Below, one piece after another: positions 5,652 to 11,251 of a DNA stretch of 37,157 nucleotides; positions within the stretch are counted from its first letter, which is position 1, and the number at the start of each line of letters is the position of its first letter. Source of the stretch: a virus; the IMG/VR virus record IMGVR_UViG_3300028920_000158, positions 1 to 37,157 of that record; one strand, given 5' to 3'. The position numbers and the translations under genes were made by a program. Under the pieces are notes generated by a model. That model was not told the origin of the DNA and made no database searches. It saw nothing but the letters and a program-made list of their open reading frames with translations.

Positions 5652-5661
5652 ATAATTTTTA

Positions 5662-5732
5662 AGCTCCAGCACGGAATCGAACCGTGTCATGTTACTTACG
5701 AAATAACTGTTCTCCCATTAAACTACAGGAGC
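5662..5732 (-). tRNA. tRNA-Thr (anticodon CGT)
   Basis: Acceptor GCTCCTG/CTGGAGC with one mismatch (position 6), U73, CCA not encoded, anticodon loop TTCGTAA, T loop TTCGATT. Reads ACG. Confidence 0.9.
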
Positions 5733-5742
5733 AAAACTTTTA

Positions 5743-5815
5743 AGCTTCTAGAGGGAATCGAACCCATCTTCTCATTCTTACCAAGAACGTATTCTCGCCA
5801 TTAAACTATAGAAGC
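5743..5815 (-). tRNA. tRNA-Thr (anticodon GGT)
   Basis: Acceptor GCTTCTA/TAGAAGC, U73, CCA not encoded, anticodon stem CGTTC/GAATG with loop TTGGTAA, T loop TTCGATT. Reads ACU/ACC. Confidence 0.9.
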
Positions 5816-5821
5816 GAAACT

Positions 5822-5897
5822 TGGTAGGGATGGATAGAGTTGAACTATCGTCTTATGTGTATCAGACATATGTTCTATACCGTTGAACTACACCCCT
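5822..5897 (-). tRNA. tRNA-Ile (anticodon GAT)
   Basis: Acceptor AGGGGTG/CATCCCT, A73, encoded CCA, anticodon stem TATGT/ACATA with loop CTGATAC, T loop TTCAACT. Reads AUU/AUC. Confidence 0.94.
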
Positions 5898-5904
5898 GTT
5901 AATT

Positions 5905-5992
5905 TGGAGCCAGCAGAGGGATTCGAACCCCCGTTGTCTTATTCAGATCCAGATTACAAATCTGGTGCATTCGACCGCTATGCAATGCTGGC
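5905..5992 (-). tRNA. tRNA with Thr anticodon TGT on a class II body
   Basis: Acceptor GCCAGCA/TGCTGGC, U73, encoded CCA, perfect anticodon stem CCAGA/TCTGG with loop TTTGTAA giving TGT (ACA). The variable region is 16 nt and the D arm has the spacing seen in tRNA-Tyr. A one-base shift to GTA (Tyr) would break the stem, so Thr is preferred. The discriminator U73 is shared with the two other Thr tRNAs here. HNH paralog 2 ends at the base before this tRNA. Confidence 0.83.
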
Positions 5993-6688
5993 TTAATAAC
6001 TTTTTTCTTTTTTATATTTTTTAATTATTCCACATATTGTACTCTTAGCACATTTTAATTCTTTTGTAATTTCTACTTGTTTTTTACCTTCATTATACAT
6101 TTTAATAACTAAATTTTTATCTATTGGTTTTTGAAATTCTTTATATTCCCATTTATAAATTTCATCTTTATATTTTTCAAATTTTTCTTTATCGAAATGT
6201 ATATCTTTATGACAATTAGAACATAAAACTATACATTTGTTTAATTCACTAATTATTTTATTTTTAACATCTTCACATGAATTTTCACCGATTCTAATTT
6301 TACCAATATTAAAATCTTTATTTTTAATATGATGAAAATCTAACGAACCATTATAATCATTATATTTACACCGTTCACAACCATAAATACATTTTAGTTC
6401 TAATAATTTATTTTTACTTTCACTATTTCTGTTTACATTAGTATTATGAATTTTTCTGTGACAATTTCCACATAATAAATTACATTTTTTAATTTCTATT
6501 TCTATCGTTGACCATCTATAATTTGAAATTTTACCTATGTCAATTTCTTTATTATTATCTGCATGGTGAAATTCTAAAACCCAAATTCTGTTTTCTCCAC
6601 ATTTTTCACATTTACCACCCAATAAATTAATAGACTTAATCTTTTTTGCCCATTTTAAAATATAAGCATATTCGTTTTTTGTTTTCAT
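5993..6688 (-). CDS. HNH homing endonuclease, paralog 2
   Basis: A 231-aa protein with the same domains as the genes at 3085 and 7501. The first unit is CEKCGE...EFHHADNNK...LLCGNCHRKIH, the second CERCKYND...DFHHIKNKD...VLCSNCHKDIH, followed by the C-terminal helix-turn-helix KKQVEITKELKCAKSTI. The stop TAA (5993-5995) touches the first base of the Thr-anticodon tRNA at 5992, so the gene fills the space between two tRNAs. It probably spreads by cutting tRNA-cluster DNA of competing phages; this is inferred from family and position. The start follows GGAGGTGAACT in a hairpin. Confidence 0.85.
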   Translation of the reverse strand: MKTKNEYAYILKWAKKIKSINLLGGKCEKCGENRIWVLEFHHADNNKEIDIGKISNYRWSTIEIEIKKCNLLCGNCHRKIHNTNVNRNSESKNKLLELKCIYGCERCKYNDYNGSLDFHHIKNKDFNIGKIRIGENSCEDVKNKIISELNKCIVLCSNCHKDIHFDKEKFEKYKDEIYKWEYKEFQKPIDKNLVIKMYNEGKKQVEITKELKCAKSTICGIIKKYKKEKSY

Positions 6689-6689
6689 A

Positions 6690-6731
6690 GTTCACCTCCG
6701 TTTACATATATTTATTATTTTAGAGATGAAC
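6690..6731 (-). promoter_or_regulatory. RBS-sequestering hairpin with late-like box, HNH paralog 2
   Basis: GTTCATCTC (6723-6731) pairs with GAGGTGAAC (6690-6698) with one U-G wobble at the position that is A-T in paralog 1 and C-G in paralog 3. The loop holds AATAAATA (6709-6716), a variant late box. Confidence 0.68.
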
Positions 6732-6748
6732 TTTAACAATTTTAATTT

Positions 6749-6835
6749 TGGCGGAGAAGCGGGAATTCGAATCCCGAAGCCCATACGGACGGTAGATTAG
6801 CAATCTACTGGCTTACCAATTAGCCATACTTCTCC
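6749..6835 (-). tRNA. tRNA-Ser (anticodon GCT)
   Basis: Class II tRNA: acceptor GGAGAAG/CTTCTCC, G73, encoded CCA, anticodon stem GTAGA/TCTAC with loop TTGCTAA, long variable arm, T loop TTCGAAT. Reads AGU/AGC. Confidence 0.95.
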
Positions 6836-6842
6836 ATAAATT

Positions 6843-6917
6843 TGGTGGAACCTATGGGAGTCGAACCCATCAATGAAACTTTGCAAGAGTTCCCCGCCTC
6901 CCCGGCTGTTAGGCCCC
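6843..6917 (-). tRNA. tRNA-Ala (anticodon TGC)
   Basis: Acceptor GGGGCCT/AGGTTCC includes the G3-U70 wobble that defines alanine identity. A73, encoded CCA, anticodon loop CTTGCAA, T loop TTCGACT. The D region is GC-rich and short. Confidence 0.88.
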
Positions 6918-7007
6918 GTATTTCTAATTAAAACAGGATGAAATTTTGTTTTCATTTCAAGTGAAAATTTTTTGTTTGCTGAACTCATCCTTCATTTAAT
7001 TTTAATT
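6918..7007 (-). other. 90-nt tRNA spacer with inverted repeat
   Basis: Between tRNA-Pro and tRNA-Ala. AGGATGA and TCATCCT flank an AT-rich interior and could close a long hairpin. No convincing tRNA, promoter or reading frame is visible. Confidence 0.3.
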
Positions 7008-7085
7008 TGGTCGGAGTTGAGGGATTTGAACCCCCGACTTCTGCGTCCCAAACGCAGCGCTCTATCCAGACTGAGCTAAACTCCG
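7008..7085 (-). tRNA. tRNA-Pro (anticodon TGG), copy 1
   Basis: Acceptor CGGAGTT/AACTCCG with the C1-G72 pair typical of proline, A73, encoded CCA, anticodon stem CTGCG/CGCAG with loop TTTGGGA, T loop TTCAAAT. Confidence 0.95.
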
Positions 7086-7096
7086 TTTTAATTTTA

Positions 7097-7170
7097 TCAG
7101 CGCCCTGGGAGTCGAACCCAGATGTTCTCGCTTCCAAAGCGAGTAGTTCCTTCCATTAACCTAGACGCTG
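7097..7170 (-). tRNA. tRNA-Pro (anticodon TGG), copy 2
   Basis: Acceptor CAGCGTC/GGCGCTG, again C1-G72, A73, CCA not encoded, anticodon stem CTCGC/GCGAG with loop TTTGGAA, T loop TTCGACT. The body differs strongly from copy 1, so it is not a recent duplicate. Confidence 0.9.
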
Positions 7171-7180
7171 TTAATTTTAA

Positions 7181-7256
7181 GGGAAGGTACATTTGTCACG
7201 ATGCATCATGATAAAATGTTTTCATCATATCTCCATTGCTAGCTGGAGACCTTCCC
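7181..7256 (-). ncRNA. tRNA-like structured element, no valid anticodon
   Basis: A 76-nt element closed by a perfect 8-bp stem GGGAAGGT/ACCTTCCC. It has a D-arm-like hairpin CTCC/GGAG, a long middle hairpin TGATGAAA/TTTTATCA and a possible TGCAT/ATGTA third arm. It has tRNA size and spacing and lies between tRNA-Glu and tRNA-Pro, but has no TTC T loop, no 7-nt anticodon loop and no CCA. It may be a decayed tRNA or a tRNA-derived small RNA. Confidence 0.5.
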
Positions 7257-7263
7257 CAAAATT

Positions 7264-7338
7264 TGGTAGCGACAAGGGGAGTTGAACCCCTGTAGTCGGT
7301 TCGAAAGACCGATGAACTAGCCGTTGTTCTATGCCGCC
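7264..7338 (-). tRNA. tRNA-Glu (anticodon TTC)
   Basis: Acceptor GGCGGCA/TGTCGCT, A73, encoded CCA, anticodon stem TCGGT/ACCGA with loop CTTTCGA, T loop TTCAACT. Confidence 0.94.
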
Positions 7339-7345
7339 ATGATTT

Positions 7346-7421
7346 TGGCTGGTATCCAGGGATTTGAACCCCGATTCTTTCGGTTAACAGCCGAACGCAC
7401 GACCAATTGTGCTAGATACCA
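7346..7421 (-). tRNA. tRNA-Asn (anticodon GTT), copy 2
   Basis: Acceptor TGGTATC/GATACCA, G73, encoded CCA, anticodon stem TTCGG/CCGAA with loop CTGTTAA, T loop TTCAAAT. More canonical than the copy at 2740. Confidence 0.94.
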
Positions 7422-7430
7422 GTAATTTTT

Positions 7431-7505
7431 TGGGGTGATATTTCGGATCTGCCCCGAACCCACAACCTTCACAAGATTGAATGCTTCTACTACACCAATA
7501 TCACC
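7431..7505 (-). tRNA. tRNA-His (anticodon GTG), elbow-less
   Basis: Acceptor GTGATAT/ATATCAC plus an encoded extra G at -1 opposite C73, the histidine signature, and encoded CCA. Anticodon stem CAATC/GGTTG with loop TTGTGAA. The T arm TTCGG/CCGAA carries loop GGCAGAT, and the D loop TAGTAGAAG lacks GG, so the normal elbow contact is missing. Its 5' end supplies the TGA stop of HNH paralog 3. Confidence 0.9.
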
Positions 7506-8187
7506 ATAATTTTTTAATAATTCCGCTAATTGTACTTTTAGCACATTTGAGCTCTTTTGAAATTTCAATCTGTCTTTTACCATCCTTATACATTTTAATA
7601 ACTAAATCTTTATCAACTGGTTTTGGTTGCTCTTTATATTTCCAATTATAAATCTCATCTTTATATTTTTCAAATTTTTCTTTATCAAAATGTAAATCAG
7701 CGTGACAATTAGCACATAAAACATTACATTTATTTATTTCGTTTATTATTTTTTCTTTAATCTCTTTACACGAATTTTCTCTTATTCTTATTCCACCTCC
7801 CAACATAAAACCTTTTTCTTTTTCATGGTGAAAATTCAAAGAATTATTACATTTATTATACTTACATATTTCACAACCAACCGATTGAATAATTTCTAAA
7901 AAAATTTTTTTACTACTTGGGTCTATTGGGTTTTCTTTAACATGAATTTCTTGGTGGCAGTTTAAACACAATAATTGACATTTTAAAACTTCTTTTTTAA
8001 TTTTAGACCACCTGTAATTTTTGCATGTTTTAATATTAAATTCTTTCTTGTTTGGATTTTTGTGATGAAAAGTTAAAACCCAAGGCCTTTTTTCACCACA
8101 TTTTTCACATTTACCACCTAATAAATTAATAGCTTTAATTTTTTTATTCCAAGCTAAAATATAAGCATATTCTCTTTTTGTTTTCAT
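7501..8187 (-). CDS. HNH homing endonuclease, paralog 3
   Basis: A 228-aa protein with the same layout as paralogs 1 and 2. The units are CEKCGE...TFHHKNPNKK...LLCLNCHQEIH and CEICKYNK...NFHHEKEKG...VLCANCHADLH, then a helix-turn-helix with KRQIEISKELKCAKSTI. The stop TGA (7501-7503) is the second to fourth base of the tRNA-His gene, so the gene ends inside the tRNA 5' end, as in paralog 1. Its first unit is closer to paralog 1 than to paralog 2 (HHKNPNKKEFNI is shared). Start follows GGAGGTGAACT in a perfect hairpin. Confidence 0.85.
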   Translation of the reverse strand: MKTKREYAYILAWNKKIKAINLLGGKCEKCGEKRPWVLTFHHKNPNKKEFNIKTCKNYRWSKIKKEVLKCQLLCLNCHQEIHVKENPIDPSSKKIFLEIIQSVGCEICKYNKCNNSLNFHHEKEKGFMLGGGIRIRENSCKEIKEKIINEINKCNVLCANCHADLHFDKEKFEKYKDEIYNWKYKEQPKPVDKDLVIKMYKDGKRQIEISKELKCAKSTISGIIKKLW

Positions 8188-8188
8188 A

Positions 8189-8230
8189 GTTCACCTCCGT
8201 TTATATATATTTATCATTTTAGAGGTGAAC
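8189..8230 (-). promoter_or_regulatory. RBS-sequestering hairpin with late-like box, HNH paralog 3
   Basis: GTTCACCTC (8222-8230) pairs perfectly with GAGGTGAAC (8189-8197), which contains the Shine-Dalgarno. The loop holds GATAAATA (8208-8215). Transcripts started from that box would lack the 5' arm and free the ribosome-binding site. Confidence 0.7.
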
Positions 8231-8248
8231 TTTTAACATATTTTAATA

Positions 8249-8321
8249 CAGGCTGAGCAGGATTTGAACCCACATCGTGTTGATTTGGAGTCAACTGTTT
8301 TAGCCATTAAACTACCAGCCT
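8249..8321 (-). tRNA. tRNA-Trp (anticodon CCA)
   Basis: Acceptor AGGCTGG/TCAGCCT, G73 as expected for Trp, CCA not encoded, anticodon stem GTTGA/TCAAC with loop CTCCAAA, T loop TTCAAAT. Confidence 0.94.
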
Positions 8322-8329
8322 ATTATATT

Positions 8330-8416
8330 TGGTTGTGGCCGTTGGAGTCGCGCCAACCGAGTCTTTCGACAACTGTTTTACAGACAGCCCCGCTACTACT
8401 TACGGTATAGACCACA
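8330..8416 (-). tRNA. tRNA-Tyr (anticodon GTA), elbow-less
   Basis: Class II tRNA: acceptor TGTGGTC/GGCCACA, A73, encoded CCA, loop CTGTAAA, long variable arm. The T loop is CGCGACT instead of TTCGACT, and the D loop has no GG. First tRNA of the main cluster in the direction of transcription. Confidence 0.9.
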
Positions 8417-8460
8417 ATAATTTTCTTTTCTTTACATTTCCGATAATTTCAAAGACCATA

Positions 8461-8495
8461 AAAAAAGGGTCGGATTCATTGAATCCAACCCTTTT
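8461..8495 (-). terminator. Intrinsic terminator
   Basis: AAAAGGGTTGGATTC and GAATCCGACCCTTTT form a 15-bp stem (one wobble) with a 3-nt loop, ending in a T run on the minus strand. It closes the small early cassette at 8521 and separates it from the tRNA cluster. Confidence 0.9.
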
Positions 8496-8520
8496 GTGTC
8501 AGTTATTTATAGAGTTGGAT

Positions 8521-8649
8521 TCAGTCGGTACACACTCCTTCAGGCTTGACTGAACTTTGGAGTATAATACCGGCTGTATTCATTGTATCTTTATACAAGG
8601 AATTCGGTTTGGTATAACACCAAAAATTATGTCGTCTTGTAAAATCCAT
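8521..8649 (-). CDS. Small early protein, 42 aa
   Basis: ATG at 8647-8649 is preceded by AGAGG at good spacing, and the frame runs 42 codons to TGA at 8521-8523. The protein starts MDFTRRHNFWCYTKPN and contains two cysteines; I do not recognise it. It sits in a self-contained unit: strong promoter at 8714-8742, a 5' hairpin (GCAGAACG/CGTTCTGC) just before the ribosome-binding site, and a strong terminator 26 nt after the stop. This layout suits a highly expressed, independent early gene, such as a host-takeover peptide, but that role is only inferred. Confidence 0.6.
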   Translation of the reverse strand: MDFTRRHNFWCYTKPNSLYKDTMNTAGIILQSSVKPEGVCTD

Positions 8650-8713
8650 TTTTCCTCTACTTTGTTTTGCAGAACGGTATTCGTTCTGCTTTTATTTATC
8701 ATATTATGAATAT

Positions 8714-8742
8714 AATATAACACATTTTTTTATGTTTGTCAA
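8714..8742 (-). promoter_or_regulatory. Early sigma70-type promoter
   Basis: TTGACA (8737-8742), 17-nt spacer, TATATT (8714-8719) with extended TG. Drives the 42-aa early gene. Confidence 0.9.
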
Positions 8743-8776
8743 TAGTTTTTTTAAAAATTTTTTAAGCTATTGATTT

Positions 8777-9085
8777 TTAATGTTTGATTAATATTAGTCC
8801 GCTTATTACTAGTAAGATACCAGTTATATTAATTAAACTAAATTTTGCATTAGTTAAAAATATTGTTGTTATAGCAAAGCTGGCGGTCATTAAGCTATCA
8901 TATAATAATCCATCAAACAATAGATGTTTTGAATATCGACTAACAAATGCCCAAATTGGCAAAGCTCCCCATATCATTATTGCAATAAACAATAAATTAT
9001 TTTTAGTTGTATTATTGTAATATGACATTATAGCACATATCATATATGCTATAATGACAGCAGGTATAAACAAAAAATAATACAT
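8777..9085 (-). CDS. Small integral membrane protein
   Basis: A 102-aa, very hydrophobic protein with about four predicted transmembrane segments (residues about 3-20, 30-48, 60-78 and 84-100). The middle MIWGALPIWAF and the C-terminal GILLVISGLILIK resemble small membrane proteins often seen in large phages, of unknown role. It starts 1 nt after the dNMP kinase stop, so it is translationally coupled to it. Confidence 0.65.
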   Translation of the reverse strand: MYYFLFIPAVIIAYMICAIMSYYNNTTKNNLLFIAIMIWGALPIWAFVSRYSKHLLFDGLLYDSLMTASFAITTIFLTNAKFSLINITGILLVISGLILIKH

Positions 9086-9086
9086 A

Positions 9087-9785
9087 TCACATTCTTATAG
9101 GTGTTTGCCCAACTAAAATCATATCATATGCAACCGATGAAGCTGAACCTTTCAATTCTTCCAATGTTGAATTATTTTCTATAATATAATTCCATGAGGT
9201 CCAGTTGTCAAGGGCTATTTCAGATTCGTGAGCAGCTACAGTTGGATCCGTCTTTACATCTCTTATGACTCTAATTGTAATTACATTATAATCGTCAATA
9301 TTATTAAACAATTCAATTTCATTAGGAAATCGTGTATCGGTAACTACAGTAACATCTGCATCATTTTCAAGAAATCTTTTCTTTAGTTGTTTCGGCCAAT
9401 AATCTCCATCAACTCTTTTGCGGAAAATTTCAGTTCCGTAAGCTTGTAGAATTAATCTTGTAATTGGATTTTTTGTTTCGTACCAATTTTCATCTTTAGT
9501 TTTTATTTCGTCTAATATCTGATTAACTTTAATAAAAGGGTCTTCGGGTATATTTTTATCAAAACTTCTTAATATACCAACTTGTGCTTTAACTCTTTCT
9601 GTATAGTTATTAAGGAAATTTATTAGATGTTTAAAATCTTCTTTGGAGCCGTTTTTAACTCCGTTGGCAAAAGCGTCTTGTTTTACACTAAGATTTTGTT
9701 TTTTGAGTTCGTCTATTAAATATTCTGCAAATTGATTTTTACCTGTTCTGGCTTTACCGCTAATTAATACAATCAGTTTTTTCAT
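9087..9785 (-). CDS. 1: Deoxynucleoside monophosphate kinase (T4 gp1-like)
   Basis: A 232-aa P-loop kinase. GKARTGKN at residues 10-17 is the nucleotide-binding loop in the form used by phage dNMP kinases. The middle region has WPKQLKKRF, and VVTDTRFPNEIE is the conserved TDxRFPNE segment of the T4 gp1 family (T4 gp1 is 241 aa). It would phosphorylate dNMPs to dNDPs for phage DNA synthesis and fits with the dCMP deaminase and class II reductase nearby. The start ATG lies inside the end of the upstream small gene with a GGAAG site, suggesting coupling. Confidence 0.82.
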   Translation of the reverse strand: MKKLIVLISGKARTGKNQFAEYLIDELKKQNLSVKQDAFANGVKNGSKEDFKHLINFLNNYTERVKAQVGILRSFDKNIPEDPFIKVNQILDEIKTKDENWYETKNPITRLILQAYGTEIFRKRVDGDYWPKQLKKRFLENDADVTVVTDTRFPNEIELFNNIDDYNVITIRVIRDVKTDPTVAAHESEIALDNWTSWNYIIENNSTLEELKGSASSVAYDMILVGQTPIRM

Positions 9786-9990
9786 CTTTCAACTTCCTTT
9801 CGTAATTAAACCATTCACATTCAGATGTGCCATCATCGGCCATAGATTTACATTCAGATGGATTAGAAGAACTGCAAGTTTCAGACCAAGATTCTTCTTT
9901 AAACCATTCAGCTTCTTTTGATTCTTCTTTAAAATCTGGACAAGGTGGATGAATCGTTGTTCCTGGAACCGGAAATAAATTACATCTCAT
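9760..9990 (-). CDS. Small Cys- and Ser-rich protein with two WF motifs
   Basis: A 76-aa protein of unknown function with five cysteines and two copies of the recurring motif: KEAEWF (residues about 25-30) and SECEWFNYE (about 56-64). Its 3' end overlaps the dNMP kinase start by 26 nt. The weak ribosome-binding site suggests coupling to the zinc-ribbon gene just upstream, whose stop is 2 nt from this ATG. Confidence 0.55.
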   Translation of the reverse strand: MRCNLFPVPGTTIHPPCPDFKEESKEAEWFKEESWSETCSSSNPSECKSMADDGTSECEWFNYERKLKDEKTDCIN

Positions 9991-9992
9991 AA

Positions 9993-10160
9993 CTACTCAT
10001 TCAAGAGTTGAGGCGAAACATCAATACAATCAATTCCGATTTTACCCTCTTTAAGAATAATAGTTCCTTTTTCAAGAACCAAATTCCCACATTCACATTT
10101 TCCGTTTTCTTCAACGACTGAATCACATTTTACACACTTCACTTTTTTCTTAATGTTCAT
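9993..10160 (-). CDS. Small zinc-ribbon protein, 55 aa
   Basis: The frame from ATG at 10158-10160 to TAG at 9993-9995 encodes CVKC (residues 9-12) and CEC (28-30), then GNLVLEKGTIILKEG, the look of a small zinc ribbon. The start lies within the last codons of the next upstream gene (4-nt overlap), which supports its reality. Function unknown. Confidence 0.65.
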   Translation of the reverse strand: MNIKKKVKCVKCDSVVEENGKCECGNLVLEKGTIILKEGKIGIDCIDVSPQLLNE

Positions 10161-10654
10161 AATCTTTCTCCATCGAATTCATAATCATTATCATAATGAC
10201 CTGTATAATCTATAATTAATCTGCCACATGTTGAACATTTTAAAGGTTCTTCTGGTATATCTTTAATGTTTTCAAATGAATAAAAACCAAGTCCACATGG
10301 ACATTCTATTTTTAATATTATATTTTCTAAAACTTTGGATTCATTGTCTGGATGATGCTCTTTCATTTTTATAACTTTGCTTTCAAACATTTCTTTTAAA
10401 TGTTGTTTAATTTCCTCTTTACTGCAATTGGATGACCTTTCATCATTTCTCATAATATCATTGAATCTTGAAGAATCTAAACACATTTCAAAATCTGATG
10501 TATCTATTTCAATACCCATTTTACTAAGACTAACTTCAAAAACTTCTTTAAATAAGTTCATAGCATGAATATAACCAACCAAATAATCTTTGCTTTTTGT
10601 AACAATTGGAACGTAAAGAGGCTTATTATCTTTTATTGGTGGTTTATATTTCAT
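10157..10654 (-). CDS. Hypothetical protein with C-terminal zinc ribbon
   Basis: A 165-aa protein. I chose the ATG at 10652-10654 because it has AAGGAG 6 nt upstream; the longer frame from 10669 would start inside that ribosome-binding site. The N-terminal two thirds are helical with no recognised motif. The C-terminus has CPCGLGF and CSTCGRLI, paired knuckles of a rubredoxin-like zinc ribbon, and ends acidic. Function unknown. Confidence 0.65.
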   Translation of the reverse strand: MKYKPPIKDNKPLYVPIVTKSKDYLVGYIHAMNLFKEVFEVSLSKMGIEIDTSDFEMCLDSSRFNDIMRNDERSSNCSKEEIKQHLKEMFESKVIKMKEHHPDNESKVLENIILKIECPCGLGFYSFENIKDIPEEPLKCSTCGRLIIDYTGHYDNDYEFDGERL

Positions 10655-10671
10655 GTGCATCTCCTTCATAG

Positions 10672-11064
10672 TTAAACCATCTTGTTCTTACCATATTTAT
10701 ATATATTTAAAATTTCATCAATCTGTTCTTCATCAAGAATATTTATATAAGTTTCAGCTTCTTTTTTACCAACTTCAAAATAACGGGCAATATATTCTTT
10801 ATCTTTTTCTGTTAAGTCTTTTGACCTTTTGATATATTTAAAGAAATACTTACGTTTAGGTATAATGCTTTGATAATAAACATAATGCACATTTTCGGGT
10901 ATATCATACTTATTAATCTCATTTACAATCGGTACGAAAAGATCAACCATTGAAATCCAACGATTTATCATGAATTTATTATAACTCTTTTTAAATTCAT
11001 CATTACTGAAATCTGGTGGATTTTTTAAATAACTTAAGTTATTAAGATGGTCAAAAATATTCAT
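10672..11064 (-). CDS. Hypothetical protein, 130 aa
   Basis: A 130-aa, Tyr- and Lys-rich, probably helical protein without recognised motifs. Its ATG overlaps the stop of the small Cys protein upstream (TAATG), a sign of coupled translation within this run of small early genes. No membrane segment or signal peptide is visible. Confidence 0.6.
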   Translation of the reverse strand: MNIFDHLNNLSYLKNPPDFSNDEFKKSYNKFMINRWISMVDLFVPIVNEINKYDIPENVHYVYYQSIIPKRKYFFKYIKRSKDLTEKDKEYIARYFEVGKKEAETYINILDEEQIDEILNIYKYGKNKMV

Positions 11065-11243
11065 TAATATTTCCTTTTCTTGTCATAAAACCTGCACCAA
11101 AATACAATATCGCATGTTTCACACACAATATCACCTTTACATAAACCTTCTTCCGGACTATGTTTCCAGACTAATTTATGTTTAGGGTGTCGTATCTTAT
11201 GACATATTGCTTGAAGTCTAGCTATAAATCCATCTAATGTCAT
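11064..11243 (-). CDS. Small Cys/His-rich protein, 59 aa
   Basis: Frame from ATG at 11241-11243 to TAA at 11064-11066. It contains CHKIRHPKHK and CETCDIVFWC, plausible zinc ligands. It overlaps the next gene by one base (TAATG) and follows the glycosyltransferase by 8 nt. Function unknown. Confidence 0.6.
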   Translation of the reverse strand: MTLDGFIARLQAICHKIRHPKHKLVWKHSPEEGLCKGDIVCETCDIVFWCRFYDKKRKY

Positions 11244-11251
11244 ATATATGC

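Noticed and set aside
2786-7583. Minus-strand open frames 2786-2974, 5026-5208, 6797-6988 and 7329-7583
   Set aside because: They run through several tRNA genes and have no conserved domain; they are by-products of structured RNA sequence.
3868-8416. Dense repeated short patterns could look like a CRISPR array
   Set aside because: The repeated blocks are tRNA T arms and CCA ends with short AT-rich spacers (often starting AAATTAT); unit sequences and lengths vary and each folds as a tRNA.
8503-8511. TATAAATA box between the 42-aa gene and its terminator
   Set aside because: An exact late box is present on the minus strand, but it fires into the terminator 10 nt downstream and has no gene of its own; chance occurrence in AT-rich DNA is likely.
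8329-8553. Plus-strand open frames across the window (for example 5060-5272, 8329-8553, 13299-13631, 31441-31869)
   Set aside because: They lie opposite tRNAs or well-supported minus-strand genes, lack ribosome-binding sites, and their composition mirrors the other strand. No plus-strand gene is supported.
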